From contig CAZJHX010000148.1 in NCBI GenBank assembly GCA_964545715.1, positions 1-25,880 on the forward strand: a stretch of DNA of 25,880 nucleotides, read 5' to 3'. Within the stretch, counting starts at the first letter, position 1. The number at the start of each line of letters is the position of its first letter. The stretch comes from CAZJHX01 sp964545715. Lineage in GTDB: Bacteria; Myxococcota_A; UBA9042; GCA-2863065. A model generated the notes under the pieces. It saw only the letters and a program-made list of their open reading frames with translations, was not told the DNA's origin and searched no databases. Below are positions 7,573 to 15,739 of this stretch, one piece after another. The position numbers were made by a program, and so were the translations under genes.

Positions 7573-8642
7573 TCGCCGCCCTCGCCACGCTGCTGCTGAC
7601 GGTCACGGTGCCGCCGCCGACCAGCCGGATCGTCGACCAGGCCGGCCTGCTGTCCGCCGAACAGCGCACGCAGGTGCAGGCCATCATCGATCGGGTGGAA
7701 GAGAAGACCGGCACGGAGCTGGCCGTCTTGACCGTCGCCTCCGTACCCGGCGGCACCCCCAAGGAGTTCGCAACGGAGGTCTTCAACAGCTGGGGCATCG
7801 GCAAAAAGGGCGCCGACAACGGCGTACTCGTGATGGTCTCCATCGGGGATCGTCGCGTGGAGATAGAGACCGGCTACGGCGTCGAGTCGATTCTGACGGA
7901 CGGGCGAATCGGCCAGGTCCTGGACAACCACGTGGTGCCGCACTTCAAGGGCCGGCGGTTTGGGGACGGCATCGTGGCGGGGGTGGGCGCGCTGGCCGGA
8001 CTGCTCACAGGCGACACGCGCACCGTCGCGCTGATGGAACACGCGACGGACGATGCCGGCGCTGTCGCCGGTCGCCCGGGGTCCAGCAGTCCAATCACCA
8101 TGGGGATGCTGCTCATCTTCACGGCGATTCTGCTGCTGCTGATGTTCACAGGCAGCCGCAATGCGCGCTGGGTACCGTGGGTGATGTGGCTCTCGCTGTT
8201 TGTCGGGCTGGGAGCGCCCACGATCTGGTTGATGGAGTCGGGCCCGCACTGGCTGATGTTCCTGTGCGCATTGGCGCTGATCGGGTGGGCGTTTCTGGCG
8301 GTCAAGTTCAAAATCGGCACACGCCGCTGCCCCATGTGCGAGCTGCGCGCGATCAACCGCACCACCAAGACCCAGCAAGCGGCGACCTACTCGGCGGGTG
8401 GGCTGGAGCTGGTGACGGACAAATGCACCACGCGCGGCTGCGACTACAAAAACAGCTTTGACCGCTTCACGGCCCGGCTGGTCCGGTCCTCCACAAGCTC
8501 CGGCAGCTCCAGTTGGAGCTCATCCTCCAGCTCCAGCAGCTGGAGCTCCAGCTCGAGCTCGAGCTCGTCGTCCTACTCGTCCAGCTCATCCAGCTTCGGC
8601 GGCGGCTCCAGCGGTGGCGGGGGCTCCGGCCGTAGCTGGTAG
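7554..8642 (+). CDS. Exported TPM-domain membrane protein with zinc ribbon and Ser/Gly-rich tail (YgcG-like)
   Basis: Residues 1-20 look like a signal peptide, with a basic start if GTG 7554 is used. The alternative ATG 7569 overlaps the preceding stop as ATGA. A TPM domain spans about 25-150 (FNSWGIGKKGADNGVLVMVSIGDRR, GYGVESIL). Hydrophobic helices lie near 182-199, 206-226 and 233-250. A four-cysteine ribbon (C259, C262, C291, C296) follows. The tail is a long serine/tryptophan tract (312-348) ending GGGSSGGGGSGRSW, the Gly/Ser-rich ending typical of YgcG-type TPM proteins. Function of the family is unsettled. It is the last gene of the + strand run and converges on the fumarase genes with a 16-base gap. 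Confidence 0.85.
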   Translation: MRVRPMIAALATLLLTVTVPPPTSRIVDQAGLLSAEQRTQVQAIIDRVEEKTGTELAVLTVASVPGGTPKEFATEVFNSWGIGKKGADNGVLVMVSIGDRRVEIETGYGVESILTDGRIGQVLDNHVVPHFKGRRFGDGIVAGVGALAGLLTGDTRTVALMEHATDDAGAVAGRPGSSSPITMGMLLIFTAILLLLMFTGSRNARWVPWVMWLSLFVGLGAPTIWLMESGPHWLMFLCALALIGWAFLAVKFKIGTRRCPMCELRAINRTTKTQQAATYSAGGLELVTDKCTTRGCDYKNSFDRFTARLVRSSTSSGSSSWSSSSSSSSWSSSSSSSSSSYSSSSSSFGGGSSGGGGSGRSW

Positions 8643-8658
8643 GTCTCTAATCCACGAA

Positions 8659-9240
8659 TTAAGTCGCGGACAGCAGCTGGTCGTAAACCTTGCGGGATGC
8701 GTCCAGCACCTGGTCGTGCAGGGACGTACCGTGGGAGTCCATGGTCACCACGGCCTGGAAGTCGGAGACCTCGATGACCCACATGGCCTCGGGGATCCCA
8801 AACTCCTCCAGCTTGAAGACCTCCAGCACGCGCGTCACGGACTTAGCGAGCACCGTGCCCAGGCCACCGATCGCGGACAGGTAGACAGCGCCATGCTCGC
8901 TGCAGGCGGCCAGCGTGCGGTCGGCCATGCCGCCTTTCCCGATCACGGCGCGCACACCGTATTTCTTCATCACCGTGCCCTGATAGGGCTCCTCGCGAAT
9001 GCTGGTGGTCGGTCCGGCCGCCACAAAGACGTACTCGTCGCCGTCTTTGCGGATAACCGGCCCGCAGTGGTAGATCACGCCGTCACGCAAGATGTCGGCG
9101 ACTTCGGCCGCGGGCTCCTCCACCATGTACTTGTGAGCCGCGTCACGGGCCGTCATCATCACGCCGCTCAGGCTCACGACGTCGCCGGCCTTCAGCGAGC
9201 GGGCGATCTCTTCAGAGATGGGCAGCTGCAGCTCAATCAT
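8659..9240 (-). CDS. Class I fumarate hydratase beta subunit (or tartrate dehydratase beta subunit)
   Basis: The 193 residues match the C-terminal, swivelling domain of iron-sulfur class I fumarases: the SGVMMTARDAAHK segment, CGPVIRKDG, AAGPTTSIREEP and IGKGGM near the middle. With the alpha subunit it would interconvert fumarate and malate in the TCA cycle (EC 4.2.1.2). L(+)-tartrate dehydratase beta subunits look very similar and cannot be excluded. ATG 9240 overlaps the alpha gene by 8 bases, so the two are clearly cotranslated. Splitting class I fumarase over two genes, rather than the fused E. coli FumA form, is usual in anaerobes, archaea and many deltaproteobacteria. Confidence 0.9.
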   Translation of the reverse strand: MIELQLPISEEIARSLKAGDVVSLSGVMMTARDAAHKYMVEEPAAEVADILRDGVIYHCGPVIRKDGDEYVFVAAGPTTSIREEPYQGTVMKKYGVRAVIGKGGMADRTLAACSEHGAVYLSAIGGLGTVLAKSVTRVLEVFKLEEFGIPEAMWVIEVSDFQAVVTMDSHGTSLHDQVLDASRKVYDQLLSAT

Positions 9241-10099
9241 AGATCACCTCCCCCTGGCGCAAGGTCATGGCCGCGCGCCGATATGCCCAGCACATGTACG
9301 TCACAGCCACGAAGAAGCTGGCCGGCACCCGGTGGCGTGCGCCGATCTTGACGCCCAGCACGGTCGTCTTGCCCCCAAAGCCCATGGGACCGATGCCCAG
9401 CGAGTTCAGCTCGTCATAGAGCCTGACCTCGAGCGCCGCCAGCTCCGGATCGGGGTTGGTGTCGCCCACGGCGCGAAACAGCTGCTCCTTGGACTCCATA
9501 AACGACGTCGCTCGATCGCCGCCGACGCCAACGCCGACGGTGCCGGGCGCGCAGCCCTTGCCTTGCGCGTTGAACACGGCGTCGATGACGCACTTGCGAA
9601 CCCCCGCGAGGTCGCGCCCCGCCTTCAGCCGACTGTCCGGCAGGCGATACTGGTGCCCGACGTTTTCTGAGCCGCCTCCCTTCAACATCAACCGAACGCG
9701 CAAGCCCGGCTCATCCACCTCGTGGAAGTGCAGGTAGGGGAAGCCCTGACCGGTGTTATCGCCCGAGTTGCGTCCACGGATCGAGTCCACGGCGTTGGGA
9801 CGCAGATAGTACTTCTGCGTGGCCTGCACCGAGGCCTGGCGAATCGCGGTCTCCAGCTGCTTCTGCCGATAATCCGGCCCGTAATCGACGTAGAAGATCG
9901 GCAGGCCGGTGTCCTGGCAGATCGGCGTGGACGCCTCCGCCGCCTTGTTGGCGTTGATGATCATCGACCGCAGAGTCGTCCCCGCCGGCGTGTCACCCTC
10001 GCGCTCCGCCGCGTCCTTCAACTGGCCCTCGATGGCCGTTGGCAGCTGCGTCGCTGCGCGCCGAATCAACTCTTCGAAATGGTCCGCTAATGCCGGCAT
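9233..10099 (-). CDS. Class I fumarate hydratase alpha subunit (iron-sulfur dehydratase)
   Basis: This 288-residue catalytic subunit has three candidate [4Fe-4S] ligands: C61 in ICQDTGLP, C183 in GKGCAPGTVG and C270 in YMCWAYRR. The substrate-site segments RNSGDNTGQG (110-119), GGGSENVG (141-148) and MGFGGKTT (239-246) are present. Length and motifs fit two-subunit class I fumarases; tartrate dehydratase alpha is the main alternative. The frame is open further upstream, but ATG 10099 is preferred because it follows a strong AGGAGG four bases away and begins the conserved helix. It overlaps the beta subunit gene. The cluster's cysteine-ligated cluster makes it oxygen-sensitive and iron-dependent, of interest beside Fur-controlled genes. 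Confidence 0.92.
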   Translation of the reverse strand: MPALADHFEELIRRAATQLPTAIEGQLKDAAEREGDTPAGTTLRSMIINANKAAEASTPICQDTGLPIFYVDYGPDYRQKQLETAIRQASVQATQKYYLRPNAVDSIRGRNSGDNTGQGFPYLHFHEVDEPGLRVRLMLKGGGSENVGHQYRLPDSRLKAGRDLAGVRKCVIDAVFNAQGKGCAPGTVGVGVGGDRATSFMESKEQLFRAVGDTNPDPELAALEVRLYDELNSLGIGPMGFGGKTTVLGVKIGARHRVPASFFVAVTYMCWAYRRAAMTLRQGEVIYD

Positions 10100-10102
10100 A
10101 TA

Positions 10103-10110
10103 ACCTCCTC
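10103..10110 (-). promoter_or_regulatory. Strong ribosome binding site for fumarase alpha subunit
   Basis: GAGGAGGT on the minus strand lies four bases (after AGGAGG) from ATG 10099 and fixes that start over the longer open frame. It is among the best Shine-Dalgarno sequences in the window. Confidence 0.8.
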
Positions 10111-10162
10111 GCCCGGGAGCGATCCCCGCGCTCACTGTGGTTGGTATCCGATTACGCCCTTC

Positions 10163-10180
10163 ACTCGTTATCGACCGAGT
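10163..10180. other. Small inverted repeat upstream of the fumarase genes
   Basis: ACTCG and CGAGT flank an 8-base spacer in the 124-base gap between the FAD oxidoreductase stop and the fumarase start. It could be an operator or a weak RNA hairpin; a 5-bp symmetry can also arise by chance. No convincing promoter was found in this gap. Confidence 0.25.
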
Positions 10181-10223
10181 CAACAATCGGGTCGAATAGC
10201 CGATGAGGTTGGACTTAAGCAGC

Positions 10224-11540
10224 TCAGTCGCGGACGCGCAGATCCAGGAACTGCTCGGCTTCAGCGGCCCAGCCGGCCGGCGTGGCGCCATCGGACAGGC
10301 GCTCGGCGGCGACCCGCCCCATCGTGATGCAGTGGTCGATGTTGCAGTGAAGGAAGAGGCCCTGGCGGCCGGTCAGGTGGAGGCCGCGGGCGCTCGCCAG
10401 GCCGCCGATCGTGCGGCGCCACGCCGGAAGCCAGCCGCGGCGGTACATCGGGTAGACGCTGGGCAGGTAGCGCTGCCGTGACTCCAGGATCCGCACCCGC
10501 CCGCGCAGGATGCCGGCGTGCTGCAGCTGGTCACCGAGCGCACCGAGGCGGGCCGTAAAGTCCTGGTGGCGCCCCCAGCGGCCCTCAGGGATCTCCACGC
10601 AGATGACGGTCTCGCCATTACGGCGAGCGGCCGGCGAGAAGTTGCCGACCTCGCTGACGCGCCCAAACCAGTAGCAGCTTTCGGGCGTGTACCAGGTGTC
10701 GACGTCGGCGACGCGGTCGACGGGCAGCGCCAAAAAGAGCAGGTACAAGCCCCTGTGGCTGAGCGGCGGGTCACCGGGCAGCAGGTGGTTCAGGTGGCCC
10801 GTGTACACGGTGGCGTCAGCGTCGGCGTTGGACCAGGCGTCAGGCGCCACGCCGTATTTCAGCTGGACGCCTGCTTTGCGTGCCATGCGGAGCAGGGCCT
10901 GGATGAGGGCGCCCATGCCGCCATGCGGGTAGAGGAAGGTGCCGCCGTCTCGGCGCGTCAGCATGCGCCGCACGTGGCTCAGCGGGCGGGTGGACGACAC
11001 GCGCTTCTTGGCGATTGACTGGCTCAGCTCACGGGGATCGATGCCCCAGACCTTCTCCGCGTACGGCCGGTAGAAGTGCTCGTAGGCGGCGCGGCCTGCG
11101 CGACTGATCACAAACCGCTCATAGCCGGCGTCGGTATGCACGTCGCAGCGATCGCGCTCCCACAGGCGCAGCGGCGGACGGCTGAGCGCGCCCATACAAA
11201 AGGACGCCGCCCGGCGCGCACCCAGACCGCGCAGCAAGCCGGAGACCGTCATCGGATAGGGAATGTGGCGCCGTCCGAGCACGATGCGGCCGTGGCGTGG
11301 CCGGCTTTGGATTCGGGCCGCCCCGCAGGCTTCGCGCAGGATCGGCTCAGCGAGGGCTTCGGGATGCAAGCGGTGGGAGCCGAGGTCGCAGTCCACGCCG
11401 CGAAAGCGGACGGCCCGCACCATACCGCCGGGCTGAGCCGCAGTCTCGTGAACGTAGACCTCCAGGCCGTGCCGTCTCAGCGTTATCGCCGCCGCCAGGC
11501 CGGTCACTCCGGCTCCGACAACCACGGCGCGCCGGGTCAC
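10224..11540 (-). CDS. FAD-dependent oxidoreductase (protoporphyrinogen-oxidase/UDP-galactopyranose-mutase-like)
   Basis: The 438-residue protein opens with a Rossmann FAD-binding fold (VVVGAGVTGLAAA, GAGVTG at 9-14), then PGGMVRAVRFRGVDCDLGSHRLHPE, the second flavin-contact region of the amine-oxidase/UGM-like group. A C-terminal flavin-closing segment (FLHCNIDHCITMGRVAAERL) is also present. No signal peptide is seen, so it should be cytosolic. Substrate is unknown: carotenoid-, porphyrin- or sugar-nucleotide-type chemistry are all possible. GTG 11540 overlaps the preceding stop (GTGA), which places it as the third gene of the Fur-preceded unit starting at 12686. A longer frame to 11813 exists but codes for Arg/Gly-rich shadow sequence overlapping the membrane protein, so it was rejected. 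Confidence 0.85.
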   Translation of the reverse strand: MTRRAVVVGAGVTGLAAAITLRRHGLEVYVHETAAQPGGMVRAVRFRGVDCDLGSHRLHPEALAEPILREACGAARIQSRPRHGRIVLGRRHIPYPMTVSGLLRGLGARRAASFCMGALSRPPLRLWERDRCDVHTDAGYERFVISRAGRAAYEHFYRPYAEKVWGIDPRELSQSIAKKRVSSTRPLSHVRRMLTRRDGGTFLYPHGGMGALIQALLRMARKAGVQLKYGVAPDAWSNADADATVYTGHLNHLLPGDPPLSHRGLYLLFLALPVDRVADVDTWYTPESCYWFGRVSEVGNFSPAARRNGETVICVEIPEGRWGRHQDFTARLGALGDQLQHAGILRGRVRILESRQRYLPSVYPMYRRGWLPAWRRTIGGLASARGLHLTGRQGLFLHCNIDHCITMGRVAAERLSDGATPAGWAAEAEQFLDLRVRD

Positions 11541-12085
11541 CGGTGAACCCACAGCGAGACGAAGGTGATGACGATCATTAGCGTCCAGGTGATGCCCATC
11601 GCGGCGCCGCTCACCGGCATCAGCCACAGGAAGCCGCCCGTCTTCCAGATGATCGGGGGAGCCAGCACATGGCCCAGCGACGAGACGCCGGAGACGGCGA
11701 TCACCGCGCTCTTGGCGCCCGGGCCCAGCCCGCAGAGCATGAAAAGATGCGCCAGGATCAGCCAGACGACGCCGATGCTGAAGACGTGCTGGTGGAACAC
11801 CTCCATGACCCACGGGCCCTTGAGGTCTTCGGGCGCCTCGGCGGCGGCCACCGGCTCATCCCCCTCGAGGTCCAGGACGGGCCCTCCGACCGGCTCCTCG
11901 GGGGCGGGCGGAGGCGCCGGCACGTAGCGCTCTTTGACGGCGTCCTCAGTGGCGACGCGTTCGGCGTAGAGGTCCCAGGACGTCCAGGTGCCAATGGCGA
12001 TAAAGACGAGAAACCCGCTGTAAACGAGCTTGGCGGGCAGGGGCAGCGCCGCGAGACGGCCGCCTCTCTGAATGAACAACTTCAC
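11537..12085 (-). CDS. Four-helix membrane protein with conserved-looking intramembrane histidines
   Basis: The 182 residues give one N-terminal helix (about 19-38), a 55-residue Pro/Glu-rich loop on one side, then three helices (about 98-119, 124-145, 151-178). Histidines lie in or at the ends of helices 2 and 3: H98, H100, H113, H139. That arrangement could support heme b or metal binding, but no named family is recognised. It starts at GTG 12085, 16 bases after the exported FMN-binding protein, and its stop overlaps the FAD oxidoreductase start. I infer a membrane electron-transfer partner for the flavoprotein on its outer face. A simple structural or transport role is equally possible. 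Confidence 0.65.
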   Translation of the reverse strand: MKLFIQRGGRLAALPLPAKLVYSGFLVFIAIGTWTSWDLYAERVATEDAVKERYVPAPPPAPEEPVGGPVLDLEGDEPVAAAEAPEDLKGPWVMEVFHQHVFSIGVVWLILAHLFMLCGLGPGAKSAVIAVSGVSSLGHVLAPPIIWKTGGFLWLMPVSGAAMGITWTLMIVITFVSLWVHR

Positions 12086-12101
12086 GGGTCAGGGCTTTGC
12101 G

Positions 12102-12686
12102 TTACTGCCGACGCGGCATGGTGGCTGCAGCCTGGTCGCGAGCCGGCCGCACAACCAGCTCGTGGACGACAGCGACAGCGCGGCGGGCGCCGGAGGCGAT
12201 AGCCTTGGACGAGATGGTGGCGCCCGAGATGGCGATAATGTCGGCGCCGTGGCGCAGCGGATCGCTGACGGACTTGCCTTTGAACTGCCGGCGGAAGCGG
12301 GCCTGGCGTACTTCTTCGCCGTGGCCTTCGCGGTAGACCATAATCTCCACCCGCTTCAGTGTGCCATGCGGGTCGATCAGCACGGCGAACGTGATCGGCT
12401 CGTGCTGGCCCATCTCGTTATCGATAATGGCATAACCGTCCACGCGCCCGGCCGTGGTGCCGTGGTAGAGGGTCCATTTGGCGGCAGGCGTGTAACCCAG
12501 GTGCTGCTTCAGTGTCCGCTGCTGCGCTGCGGTCAGGACGTGGCGCTTGTAGCCGACACGCTCGGAGCGCGCGAAGAAGCTCTTGAGGACGTTGGCCTTG
12601 GTGAAGAACACGCCCTGCGCGGACGCCTCGCTGGGAGTCAAAACGACGAGTGAGAGGCCGAGCGCCATTACCGCGAGGCGGCTCAC
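12102..12686 (-). CDS. Exported FMN-binding domain protein (NqrC/RnfG-type flavin motif)
   Basis: With GTG 12686 as start the protein has 194 residues: a signal peptide of about 23 residues (VSRLAVMALGLSLVVLTPSEASA), then an FMN-binding domain ending in DIIAISGATISS. In NqrC and RnfG the SGAT threonine carries covalently attached FMN, added by ApbE; T157 is the candidate here. The frame is open to TTG 12749 and ATG 12743, but these lie inside the Fur operator and would add a 19-21-residue basic leader. GTG 12686 is preferred on signal-peptide shape, although no good ribosome site is visible. It is first gene of a three-gene unit with a four-helix membrane protein and an FAD oxidoreductase, suggesting extracytoplasmic flavin-based electron transfer, possibly ferric reduction. 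Confidence 0.82.
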   Translation of the reverse strand: MSRLAVMALGLSLVVLTPSEASAQGVFFTKANVLKSFFARSERVGYKRHVLTAAQQRTLKQHLGYTPAAKWTLYHGTTAGRVDGYAIIDNEMGQHEPITFAVLIDPHGTLKRVEIMVYREGHGEEVRQARFRRQFKGKSVSDPLRHGADIIAISGATISSKAIASGARRAVAVVHELVVRPARDQAAATMPRRQ

Positions 12687-12733
12687 GCGTGAGAGAGGGG
12701 CGGTACCCTGTCGTTTCGGCTGCTTATTGCTAT

Positions 12734-12748
12734 TGATAATCATAATCA
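12734..12748 (-). promoter_or_regulatory. Fur-box-like operator before the FMN-binding unit
   Basis: TGATAATCATAATCA matches the 7-1-7 Fur consensus TGATAATNATTATCA at 14 of 15 positions (counting N), in an AT-rich island (12721-12765) within otherwise GC-rich DNA. A TTGATT with a TAAGCA 17 bases on, reading leftward, may be the covered promoter. Fur with ferrous iron would repress this unit, so expression is expected under iron limitation. Zur or Mur sites share this shape and cannot be excluded. Confidence 0.78.
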
Positions 12749-12872
12749 ATATCGTTGAATATTACAGTCCATGCCGCGATGTCGCAAGGGCCGAACCACC
12801 CGTTAAGCGGCCTGGGCCCGCTCAAGACGGGAAACTCTGTCCCGGATCAGCCCTGCCAATGGCTGTACACCG

Positions 12873-13427
12873 TTACGGCATGTGGCGAAGCAGCCGATCG
12901 ACGGCGGCCGTCACAAGCGCTCGGTAATCCTGGCGCGCCCGGTAGCCGGTGGTCGTGACGACCGGCCGCTGGGTGCGAGCGGACCACAGCTCTTTGCCGT
13001 CGCGGCGCACGAGACGCACCGCCATGTTCAAGAGCAGCCTGCCCTGTCCGCGCACGTGCGTTGTGTCCCAGCCGTCAACGCGGCTGAGCAGCACAGCATC
13101 CACGCCCAGCCGCTTGGCCAGCGCTGCGGGCACGCCCCTCTTGAGCAGGCGCGCCTTGTGGTCGGTGACACCCCGCGCCTGCACGCTGAAGCCGGCGCCT
13201 TGAAGTCCGTGGATCAGTGTGTCGCGCAGGACGCCGCGTGCACTCTCGGCACCGCGAATCATCCGCAGCGTGCCGCCCGAGGGCGTGTTCATGACGATGC
13301 CCGGTGTGACCTCCACCTGCAGCACCGCCACATGCCGGGCCTGCTGCCGCAGCGACGATCCGGCAGCGGCCCCGCACCCCGCAATCAGGAGCGCGGCAAG
13401 CGCCGTCGGGATAGCGATGCGCGTCAA
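12873..13427 (-). CDS. Small predicted lipoprotein, last gene of the iron-responsive unit A
   Basis: Residues 1-18 form a lipoprotein signal with lipobox LIAGC, so C18 would be lipidated. The remaining 165 residues have alternating beta/alpha character (HVAVLQVEV, DTLIHGLQGAGFSV, KRLGVDAVLLSRVDGWDT, LLLNMAVRLVRRDGKELWSART). This is the pattern of CsgG-like or GNA1162-type small periplasmic lipoproteins that compute a 'subunit from name/value' fold, but I cannot assign a family. The start is TTG 13427, overlapping the porin stop as TTGA; it is needed to include the signal sequence. The gene ends 125 bases before the next operator, and a small CGGGA...TCCCG hairpin at 12828-12844 lies in that gap. 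Confidence 0.72.
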   Translation of the reverse strand: MTRIAIPTALAALLIAGCGAAAGSSLRQQARHVAVLQVEVTPGIVMNTPSGGTLRMIRGAESARGVLRDTLIHGLQGAGFSVQARGVTDHKARLLKRGVPAALAKRLGVDAVLLSRVDGWDTTHVRGQGRLLLNMAVRLVRRDGKELWSARTQRPVVTTTGYRARQDYRALVTAAVDRLLRHMP

Positions 13428-14671
13428 AAGAGGAAAGCCATCGACGCGACGTACTTCCAGGTCGGATCGAACTCGCCGGTGAAGAGGTGGCGCGACTCCC
13501 CGCCCTCAGACCGGGTGACCAGCTGCACCTCGTTTTTGAGCACGTAGGCCTCGACCGGGCGATAGTTCAGGCCGAAGGTGAGCTTCTGGATGTCGAACTG
13601 GTTGTCCTCGTCCATGTTGGTATCGGCCATCTCGTACCGCAGCACGCCCGTCAGCTGGGAGTCGGACAGGTCATCCGGCAGCAGATCCCACAAGCCGGGG
13701 ATCTGAAAGTGGATGTTGGTCTGCACATAGAACCCCTGCATGTCCGTCGGGACCGGCGTGCGCGTGTTGGCTGGACTGGACGGCGAGAACCCCTCAACGA
13801 ACCCCTCGTCGATAAACGCGCGCACGTACTCCGCCAGCAGTTCGAACCGGCCGAACCGCCAGGTCAGGTCACCTCCGACCATGTGCACCCGATTACCGGA
13901 GTCGTCGTACTCGCCGGTGTACCCGCTGGCGGCGATCTCCAAACCCAGCATCGGGCTGTAGGCCAGGCGCGCCGCCACGGCCTTGTCGTCGTTGTTGTCC
14001 TCGCCCTTGGAGCCGACGGCGCCTTTCATACCGTGCTCCTGGGTGATCTTGGCATCCAGCCCGTTGATCACGTACAGCTCATACGACAGGCTCTGAGTGT
14101 CCCCCAGCGGGATCTCGCCCAGGAAGCCGGCGCCCACCTCGAACCACGTCGTGGGCGTGATGGTGGTCAGCGGCTTGGGGCGCTCCGTCAGATCCCGGGT
14201 CGGTGAGTCGTGACGGATATTGAAGGCGCCGAACGGCACCAGCAGCACCCCCCCGCGCAGAATCAGCCAATCGGTGAGCTTGAAGTCCACCACGCTGAAC
14301 TCCAAGATGGCCTCTCCGGCTTTCTGGACGCCGTCGCGCTTGGCCGGTGACCCGCCGAACTCCAGCTCCAGCTCGGTGGACGTGGAGATGCGATCGCTGA
14401 TCTGGCTGTAGAAGAACAGCACGTAGCGATGCGACACAAAGAAGGAGTCCTTGCCCTGCTCCTTGTGAAACTCCACCTCGCCGTATCCGCCCACGGTCGT
14501 GCTGTGCACCATCCGCGAGGTCTTCTCGGCGAGGTTGGCCGTGAGATCGGTGCGCGAAGACTCGTCGTCCTCGTTGGGCAGGTCCAGGACCGGCCCGGAG
14601 TCCTTCTTGTCCTGAGCTGCGACAGGCGCGGCCAGGGTCAAGCCAACGACGACGACGAGCAGGTGACGCAT
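13424..14671 (-). CDS. Outer-membrane beta-barrel porin
   Basis: The 415-residue protein has a signal peptide (MRHLLVVVVGLTLAAPVAA, cut near A19) and an acidic linker. A barrel follows with alternating strands starting at VGGYGEVEF and passing RYVLFFYSQ and LTWRFGRFELLAEYVRAF. It ends in an aromatic C-terminus (KYVASMAFLF), the usual signal for outer-membrane assembly. The layout resembles phosphate-selective-porin (OprO/P)-like proteins, though the substrate is not readable. ATG 14671 shares its A with the preceding stop (TGATG), indicating coupled translation, and its own stop overlaps the small lipoprotein gene. In this Fur-preceded unit it might pass iron complexes or act as an iron-limited replacement channel. 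No TonB box or plug domain is present, so it is not a TonB-dependent receptor. Confidence 0.83.
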   Translation of the reverse strand: MRHLLVVVVGLTLAAPVAAQDKKDSGPVLDLPNEDDESSRTDLTANLAEKTSRMVHSTTVGGYGEVEFHKEQGKDSFFVSHRYVLFFYSQISDRISTSTELELEFGGSPAKRDGVQKAGEAILEFSVVDFKLTDWLILRGGVLLVPFGAFNIRHDSPTRDLTERPKPLTTITPTTWFEVGAGFLGEIPLGDTQSLSYELYVINGLDAKITQEHGMKGAVGSKGEDNNDDKAVAARLAYSPMLGLEIAASGYTGEYDDSGNRVHMVGGDLTWRFGRFELLAEYVRAFIDEGFVEGFSPSSPANTRTPVPTDMQGFYVQTNIHFQIPGLWDLLPDDLSDSQLTGVLRYEMADTNMDEDNQFDIQKLTFGLNYRPVEAYVLKNEVQLVTRSEGGESRHLFTGEFDPTWKYVASMAFLF

Positions 14672-15732
14672 CAATTGCACAGCGTCCGGACGTCCAGGCC
14701 CCACACAGCGTCGAGCATCGCGTAGCCGGCAGCCGTATCCACGGCGTCGGGGTCCGTGCCCTCGTAGGTGGGCTCCAAATCAGCCACGAAGGTCGTGCTG
14801 TTCTTCGCGTCATGGTCCGCGATGGCGGGCTTCAGGATGCGAAAGAAAGAGCGCGCCTCGATCAGCTTGATGACCGGCTTGTCGCCCGCGTCGATGCCCA
14901 TCAGCTCGCGACCAAACGACAGCGCAAACACCTCCAGCAGCTGGCTGTCGATGTCCGCCACCACGTCCTTCAGCTCTTGAGGCACGTTGTCCGGCGCGTC
15001 CTCGTTGCCCGTTTTGCCCTCGGCGTCCAGGGCCGCCGCCAGCAGCACTTTGCCCTCGGCGAACTTGTTGAAGATGTCCGTGGAGTAGGTGGTGCCGCAG
15101 TTGCCGTCCCGGCTCTTGGCGGTCGCCGCGATGCCGCCCGCGTCGGAGCCGTCCGTGGTCATCCCGTAGTAGCCGAACGCCTCGTCCCAGTACTTGGGAC
15201 CGTAGCGCACCATCTCGTGGTAGACGCTGAGGTAGAAGAAGTGCTGCAGGGTCTTGTCGACGACCTGCGCCTGCCAGCCGATGCCCTCGACAGCGTTCTT
15301 TTCAGTGGCCGCGTCGACTTGGCTGCCCGCCTCGATCGCGCCGCAGATCCAAGCGTGCAGATCTTTGCCGACCTCGGCGCCGTCGTTGTAGGCGTGGTCG
15401 TCTTTGCGCCCCTCGACCTTGCCCGAAAGACCCGCGGACTCGACGTAGTTGCTGGCGATAACGGACGGATCCGACGGCGCCTTGACGTCGGGGCTGAACG
15501 TATCGCAGCTGCCGCCGAAGCTGTCCGCCGTGAAGGTGTCGCCCTTGCGGATGGCGTAAATCGCGTCGTACGCGCCCACCCTCACCTGCTGGCTCTCGAA
15601 GTTGCTGGCCTTGAAGGGCTCGTACACGCCCTCTTCCGGCGTCGGGTTGTCCGTCGGCGTGGTCTCGGTCCCATCATCGCCACCACAGGCGGCAACGGCA
15701 CCCATCAGGAAAATCACGAGTAGGTTCTTCAT
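14671..15732 (-). CDS. DUF4856/imelysin-like predicted lipoprotein
   Basis: A 353-residue lipoprotein with lipobox AVAAC (C16) and an acidic, Thr/Pro-rich linker. The body is mostly helical and includes YWDEAFGYYG near the middle, flanked by VYHEMVRYGP and IFNKFAEGKVLLAAAL. The WDEAYGYLFG-type signature is what I know from DUF4856 proteins, which in Bacteroidota often sit beside imelysins and iron-uptake genes; that assignment is from memory and moderate. Start ATG 15732 has GAGGAG seven bases upstream, overlapping the cupredoxin-like gene's stop. The frame stays open to 15936, but that stretch is an Arg/Ser-rich shadow of the upstream gene. Its likely place is the periplasmic face of the outer or inner membrane as a metal-binding or signalling partner; that is inference. 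Confidence 0.72.
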   Translation of the reverse strand: MKNLLVIFLMGAVAACGGDDGTETTPTDNPTPEEGVYEPFKASNFESQQVRVGAYDAIYAIRKGDTFTADSFGGSCDTFSPDVKAPSDPSVIASNYVESAGLSGKVEGRKDDHAYNDGAEVGKDLHAWICGAIEAGSQVDAATEKNAVEGIGWQAQVVDKTLQHFFYLSVYHEMVRYGPKYWDEAFGYYGMTTDGSDAGGIAATAKSRDGNCGTTYSTDIFNKFAEGKVLLAAALDAEGKTGNEDAPDNVPQELKDVVADIDSQLLEVFALSFGRELMGIDAGDKPVIKLIEARSFFRILKPAIADHDAKNSTTFVADLEPTYEGTDPDAVDTAAGYAMLDAVWGLDVRTLCN

Positions 15733-15739
15733 CGCTAAG

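Noticed and set aside
10224..11813. Longer version of the FAD oxidoreductase with a 91-residue N-terminal extension
   Set aside because: The extension is low-complexity shadow of the upstream membrane protein; the Rossmann motif starts right after GTG 11540, which forms a GTGA overlap.
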